In this document: positions 58,991 through 64,000 of the stretch, piece after piece | Numbering within the stretch: position 1 is the first letter of the stretch | Layout of the letters: each line of letters starts with the position of its first letter | Origin: Apostichopus parvimensis | Lineage: Eukaryota; Echinodermata; Holothuroidea; Aspidochirotida; Stichopodidae | Length of the DNA stretch: 64,000 nucleotides | Assembly: GCA_000934455.1 (NCBI GenBank) | Contig: KN882225.1 | Coordinates: 421,025-485,024, forward strand | Direction of reading: 5' to 3' | Program-made: the position numbers and the translations under genes | Notes under the pieces: generated by a model | What the model was told of the DNA's origin: nothing | Seen by the model: the letters and a program-made list of their open reading frames with translations, nothing else | The model's database searches: none

Positions 58991-60486
58991 ATAACTACTC
59001 ATCGCCATAGATTGACTCCCTCAAAATAATCCTTCCTGTCGATGTCCTCAACGGTAATCCACGGTACATGAAGCATCAGCGGAAGCTATGCTTCGTAAGG
59101 TTTTGCATTGTCCTCAAACACCAATAGTATAAGGGACTCTGACACAGAATAAGGCAGCGAGAGGAAAATCGGTTTTGATAGCGTTTTATTGACCCCCATC
59201 ACTTTTGGGAGGCCCGACGGAAGGAGATTTACATACGGCAAAGCCGTCGATCAATGCCGTCCTCCCCAGGCCCTTTATATTAATTATGGCGCCACACAAA
59301 ATACTCTTACTGTAATTTGTAATGCCCAATTTCGGCATCCTATACTCATAGGAAAATATATTAAAGGGGCTTTGTCGTCTACTAAGCACGCTACGGCGTG
59401 CAACGGCGTCATTTGTACGATTATATCAATACGGTATATCGCCTATACACAAAGTCAATGTAACAACTCCGGTATATCGTTCATTAATATCGGACTCTAC
59501 CATTACTCGCGTGGGTAAGGCTTACGAAGTATATTTTCCTGGTAATGTGGTAAAAATAGTACAGCACGAGAGCCACACATAGCTGAAACTCGCAAATTAA
59601 CTTAAGGGGGGAATAAAATACGCTCTTTCTATTAGTGCAGGTCTCTGAGCAATACGCTGTAATTTTGAGTATAAATTTATAACTTGAACAACAAATCGGC
59701 GCCGACTATTATTAATAGGGGGTTTTCGGACGAATTTGCCTCTTTAACAGGTGGGGTGGGGGATTATGTAATACAAACACAGGGAATGGGGTGACCGACC
59801 CAATAATACGTGCTGTGGGTATAAATTAGGCCTACTAACAGGTAATAGCCAGGCCACTTGTCCGACATGGACCTAAGGGCATGGCCAATATTATGACCGC
59901 AGCCAGTCAGAAAGTAATTGGTGGCTACAAATATACAAGACTCCAACCGGATAAGCGTTTCAGGTCGATCCCCCAACCTAATGGGCCAGGACTTTGGACT
60001 AAAGCTAGCCATCCACTAGTGCCAAGCGCACGTGCAGCGAATCGAAGGTGCCGAAATCGAGAACATGTGAATATCAAAAGGTGCCATCCACAAGTCCGCA
60101 GGCGCGGTGCATCCGCAGATTGCAGTGTAGGGAATCGATCAGTTGCGGATGATTCCATGGGGCGCCGATTGTGCAATTACACTGAAATGGGTTCAGATGC
60201 TTGAGTTTCTCGACGACGGGTGTCTCATTTCCACGTTTATATTTTTCTTCTTTCTTATTTGTACTTTTACTATTTACTATCTGGCAGTCTTTTTAAGACA
60301 GACTGCAGTTATTTTAGACGCAAATAATAACCTGTTATAATTACCCTTGTATACAGGGTATAACGTAATAGTAACATCGCTTGTGTAATACAGGCATACA
60401 TGCCACATTCTTGCATTCTATCCTAGACCAAGAACCAAAAAATAGTACCTAGTACCCAAAACAACAAAATCGTTTACCTGACTCAG
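58991..60486. other. No gene seen
   Basis: Mixed sequence with moderately long chance ORFs on both strands (for example 59881-60204) but no domain, splice support or conserved motif I recognise. Part may belong to the 3' flank of the hAT-like element. Confidence 0.35.
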
Positions 60487-61700
60487 CTACTCCAAAGGAT
60501 TCGTTAACAGCATCTTCCGTGGATTTTTACGAGCAAAGATATCGATCACTTTGTCGACGTCGATTGGGATGTCCTTGTGAACATAGATCAGAGTTAGGGC
60601 ATTGAAGCGATCTTCGCCCATAGTGCTTCTGAAGCAGTTTTTTACGTACTTCAAAGCCGAATTCGCTCGTTCAACACCACTAGAAGTTACTGACGTTAAC
60701 AGCACCAGATGCAAGATCTTCGTAATGCAGGGATATATGATCGGACATGTTCTTTCATCCTGTAATGTGGACACGACATCCCGTGGAAGCTCAGACTGGG
60801 AATTGTTCCACAGTTTCCTACACAAGGCAAGCTCCTGATGGAATGACCTATAGTGTGGGATATCTTCTCTATAAAACTCAATGATATCATTGACTCACGG
60901 AGGATCCAACTGATCTAATAGACTGGGGAGTAAGAACATTGCTCGGATAGCTTTCTCGGTCAAGCCATTGAAACGCAAGTGAAACTGTTGGGAGAGCGAG
61001 TCGACAAATGGGATGTAGATGGATCGTTTGAAGTACTGGCTTGGAGAGTCTGCAGGGACATTCGATCGCTGAGTTTGTCGCCCACATCGTCTAGGTGGCT
61101 GTACAGTTACATCAGCCACGTCTGCCATCTCTTCACACTTTGCAAAGACCCTGTCATATTCCTCGTCATCCCGTCTTGGTGTAGATATACAATCCTTGAC
61201 AGCTTCAATTAACCCATACGCACGTACAACATCCATGGTGGTACCCTGTAGCTTTGTGGCGAGTCCTCTGATATATCCAAAAAAGTGCAGAGCGACTTGG
61301 AACGAAACTAAAAACGTCGGGTCAGTTATGGCCTTCAGGAGTCCATGTGACTCAGTCACAGCTTTCGTGTCCCAGCCACGTTCCAAAGAACTGATGGCTT
61401 CGAGACATTGTAAGATGGGTTCATACAATTCCTCGAACACTTGCAGCGTCGTGATCTTCTCCACCCACCTTGTCTCACAAAAAACTTTGAATTTTGCTTT
61501 GGTTATTTGGTCCTCCTTTGGTTTCTGGGCATTCAACTCTTCTACAGACTTTTCAAGACGTCTTGTGCGCTTTGGCGAATACTTGAAAAAAATTCCCAAG
61601 GTTTTGAGAGTATCCAGCATGATGTGGATCTCCTTTACTTATGCATGATGATGCTGTCACATATCGCTTGACCAGTGATACTTTCGCAAGCCACAAATTC
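60487..61700 (-). pseudogene. hAT transposase, C-terminal half (DUF4371 end to dimerisation domain)
   Basis: From 61620 the frame reads MLDTLKTLGIFFKYSPKRTR, then FKVFCETRWVEKITTL, a conserved Trp-containing motif of hAT/ZMYM-type transposases, and a long helical region. A TGA at 60897-60895 (LDPP-stop-VNDIIEFY) is followed in frame by YPCITKILHLVLLTSVTSSG, VERANSALKYVKNCFRSTMG and EDRFNALTLIYVHKDI, the hAT C-terminal dimerisation domain (Dimer_Tnp_hAT), ending at 60487. A frameshift between 61701 and 61620 separates it from the N-terminal half. Cut-and-paste transposition enzyme, now dead. Confidence 0.8.
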
Positions 61701-63552
61701 TTAAAGTCGCTCAACAGGTGTGCCATTAACAATGTACCTGATGACAATCCCCAGCTTTTTCCAGTTACTGGCATCTGATACTTCGTCACATTGTATGCCA
61801 TAGTATGACCCAAATACTTGCGCTTTGATTTGTGAAATTATTGTGTCTTGTATGTATTGCTTCATACACAGCAGTAGTTGGTTTTGTGATGTTTTGGATG
61901 TGTAAGAAGCATTTTTGGCACAGTTTTGTAGATGGTCTCCCAGGACATCATCGCCCGCATCCACACGGAAGGTCAGTAACTCCTTAAAGTTGCCTTTGTT
62001 GAAGCTGTTGCCTTTCACGGTATCATCATCTCGGTGGCCTCGCAGTGCTATTCCTTGTCGCCCACAATACTCAAGTGACTTAACAATGGAAAATAATACA
62101 TGTCGGTTTGCCTTAATGCGACAAGTGGCTGCATCAGTCAGCTTAGAATCTATCCTCATTGTTGGATTCTTGTATGTTTTCTTGAAGGCCTTGAACTTTG
62201 CCATAGACGTGAGATGGTACTCATGGTTTGAGTGGGATTTCAAGTCGCTACATGCGTCCTTCCAATTCTGGTAACCTTCGCTGACCAATTTCTTCGGTCT
62301 TCGATGTGCGGAATCCGGGAACAGACAACAAGCTAGACAACAGAGAGAATCACCTGCTTTGGAATAGGATATGAATTCAAATTTCTGGAACCATTCCCTG
62401 CAGCAAAACCTGTTCATGAAACCAGATTTCTTGCGTTTGTCTTTGTACGGCTTGGAAGGAAACTTGAATGAAACATCAGGCTCTCTGTTGCAGATCAGTT
62501 TATATTTCAGTTCATCCGTTGCATTTGCATGATTGAAGTGCATTATATCAGTCTCGTCAGTTGGCTGCTGTGATGATGCTGGAATCGTTGTTATTTCCTC
62601 AGTTCCAGATCCACATGGGTCAGTGTCGGCTCTAGTTTCCGTTGTTGTTCTTCCAGATCCAGATGGGTCAGCGTCGGCTCTAGTTTCCGTTGTTGTTCTT
62701 CCAGATCCAGATGGGCCAGCGTCGGCTCTAGTTTCCGTTGTTGCTCTTCCAGATCCAGATGGGTCAGCGTCGGCTCTAGTTTCCGTTGTTGTTCTTCCAG
62801 ATCCAGATGGGTCAGCATCGGCTCTAGTTTCTGTTGTTGTTCTTCCAGATTCAGATGGGTCAGTGTTGGCTCTAGTTTCTGTTGTTGTTCTTCCAGATCC
62901 AGATGGGTCAGCCTCGGGTTCCATTTCTGCCTCCTCGTCACATGACATATCACTGTTTACATGTATTTGCAGCGGCACACACTCAAATGGCTGAGCTGAA
63001 GAAAACATCAAGGAATGTGACATGTCATTCAAATATTTTACAAGAGCATCTAATGACGACACTCGCAAAACAACAGCTTTCCCACCTGATGCAGATTCCC
63101 CATTGTCATTTCTGCTATGGGAATCACTTATGACATATGATTCAGAACTTTTGTTGAATTTTATGCCGACTGAATACCCTGGAGAATCCCCCACTGTGAA
63201 AATGCATGTCAAAGATTCATCAAAGCACTGGACTAGTGCTGTCCGCAGATTTAATGACAACGCCTCATGGATATTTTGTGACTGCGTCATCAGGCCACTC
63301 TTTGGTTCCCCCTGGACTACTGTATACACATTCCCATCAAGATTTACTGTTGTTGGAAATTCACTAGCCAAGAGGCAATCCCCGTGATTACAAATGTCTC
63401 TGTACAAGTCGGTTCCGATCTCCAGGTTCCGATCAACGTCTGTTGCTGTTTTGGGAGTCGGTAATGCCAAGAAACTAAGTGCAACGCACATGCACTGGCG
63501 ACCACCACCATCAAGGTCTCCTTGGTGTCTGGTTCCCTTACACAGAAGTCTG
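61701..63552 (-). pseudogene. hAT transposase, N-terminal half with a C76-like cysteine protease domain
   Basis: The exon opens after an acceptor (TTCTTTCTTGCAG) at about 63552. Just upstream of MCVALSFLALP the frame reads HQGDLDGGGRQC, and the domain ends with YVISDSHSRNDNG and GKAVVLRVSSLDALVKYL. A Cys after Gln and a closely spaced Asp-x-His are the arrangement of the herpesvirus large-tegument-type deubiquitinase (MEROPS C76). Similar domains occur in invertebrate transposons, so I call it C76-like by pattern only. Next come a 48-bp coding repeat, a TTF-type zinc finger (MNRFCCREWFQKFEFISYSK, CCLACCLFP, YQNWKDACSDLKSH), and the start of DUF4371 (SYYGIQCDEVSDASNWKKLG, with the first hAT catalytic Asp). 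A TAA at 61703-61701 interrupts GTPVERL-stop-EFVACES. Confidence 0.7.
62600..62915 (-). repeat. In-frame 48-bp minisatellite (16-residue repeat)
   Basis: Six near-identical 48-bp units encode SGSGRTTTETRADADP with few changes. They lie between the protease-like domain and the zinc finger and act as a flexible linker. Low divergence between units compared with the rest of the element implies recent unequal exchange. Confidence 0.9.
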
Positions 63553-64000
63553 CAAGAAAGAATGTACCAACTTTTGTGATAGCGGTTCTAGTCCCTGTGT
63601 GCACCCAAGCGACCTTCAACATTAATCATTAGCATACCACGTTTTATGCCACCGTGAACTGGCGTGTTATAGCCAAGTGCCATTATGATCCATCAGACAC
63701 TGTATGAATAGTTATTAGAAATAATTATAAGAAATCAATGAAATAACAGATGGGCCTAGATAAATAGAATGCAAGCATCACATAGGCTCATGATATGACT
63801 GAGCTGAGAGTGAGCTAAGAATCATATAAATCAATTGTACTCACTATGAATGATAAAGAGTCCAGATACAGTATGGTGCTTACCACTTTTTTATTCTTCT
63901 GAATACAACAACAACAGTAACAATAAGGAATGATAAACTCGCATCAAAAGTTATGAAAGATTCACAATAGTTGAAATTGTACAATGTTGATTGGCATGGT
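63553..64000. other. Upstream flank of the hAT-like element, no gene seen
   Basis: Probable intron or 5' region of the element. No exon or terminal inverted repeat was recognised before the window ends. Confidence 0.35.

Noticed and set aside
59881-60204. 107-codon plus-strand ORF with a basic middle.
   Set aside because: The opposite strand is also open over part of it, no motif is recognised, and it lies between repeats and the hAT 3' end.
62533-62994. Long plus-strand ORF (153 codons) rich in VSVVVLPDPDGS repeats.
   Set aside because: It is the antisense shadow of the 48-bp repeat in the hAT-like protein.

Overview
The window is nuclear DNA from an animal, AT-rich and gene-poor, and most likely a marine invertebrate deuterostome. 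An echinoderm is my best guess, but this is inference. The signs are spliced genes with GT/AG introns, a 50-N scaffold gap, satellite arrays, and fossils of many transposon superfamilies. The gene families (BEN domain, KMT5A-like SET domain, IRE1-like kinase, P2X7 C-terminal-domain-like) are ones I know to be expanded in cnidarians, echinoderms and fish. I see no rRNA, tRNA or CRISPR.

Layout. 0-6.5 kb: a piggyBac fragment (+), a spliced gene (-) with a duplicated exon, a frameshifted CACTA/tnp2-like transposase (-), and a 143-bp tandem-repeat element. 7-16 kb: degenerate repeats, the 3' end of a LINE, and a 1.56-kb segment present twice on either side of the gap (probably two alleles scaffolded in series), running into a roughly 245-bp satellite. 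16.1-20.5 kb (-): a decayed polyprotein that reads PHD finger, ubiquitin-specific protease, MULE-like transposase and Ulp1/SENP protease. 20.7-27.3 kb: an inverted-repeat element, a LINE reverse transcriptase remnant, and a 1.79-kb transposon with terminal inverted repeats and a transposase C-terminus. 28.9-30 kb (+): the last two exons of an unrecognised gene. 33.1-39.7 kb (+): a KMT5A-like SET gene with a Gypsy integrase fossil in its large intron. 40.9-41.4 kb (+): an IRE1-like kinase exon. 42-43 kb: palindromic GCATGG and tandem repeats. 43.1-48.7 kb (-): a five-exon BEN gene with two in-frame TGA codons. 50.0-51.5 kb (+): a P2X7-C-terminal-like pseudogene. 53.2-56.6 kb (-): a six-exon transposase-like pseudogene. 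58.2-59.0 kb: a hairpin-bearing repeat. 60.5-63.6 kb (-): a hAT transposase whose N-terminus looks like a herpesvirus-tegument-type (C76-like) cysteine protease, followed by a 48-bp coding repeat, a TTF zinc finger, DUF4371 and the hAT dimerisation domain.

Two themes stand out. First, two unrelated transposons here carry ubiquitin/SUMO-pathway peptidase domains joined in frame, or nearly so, to the transposase. Second, most recognisable genes are broken, often by TGA where Trp or Arg would be expected, as in methylation-driven decay of old copies. Exon structures were built by hand from splice sites and phase. They are internally consistent but not confirmed by transcripts.
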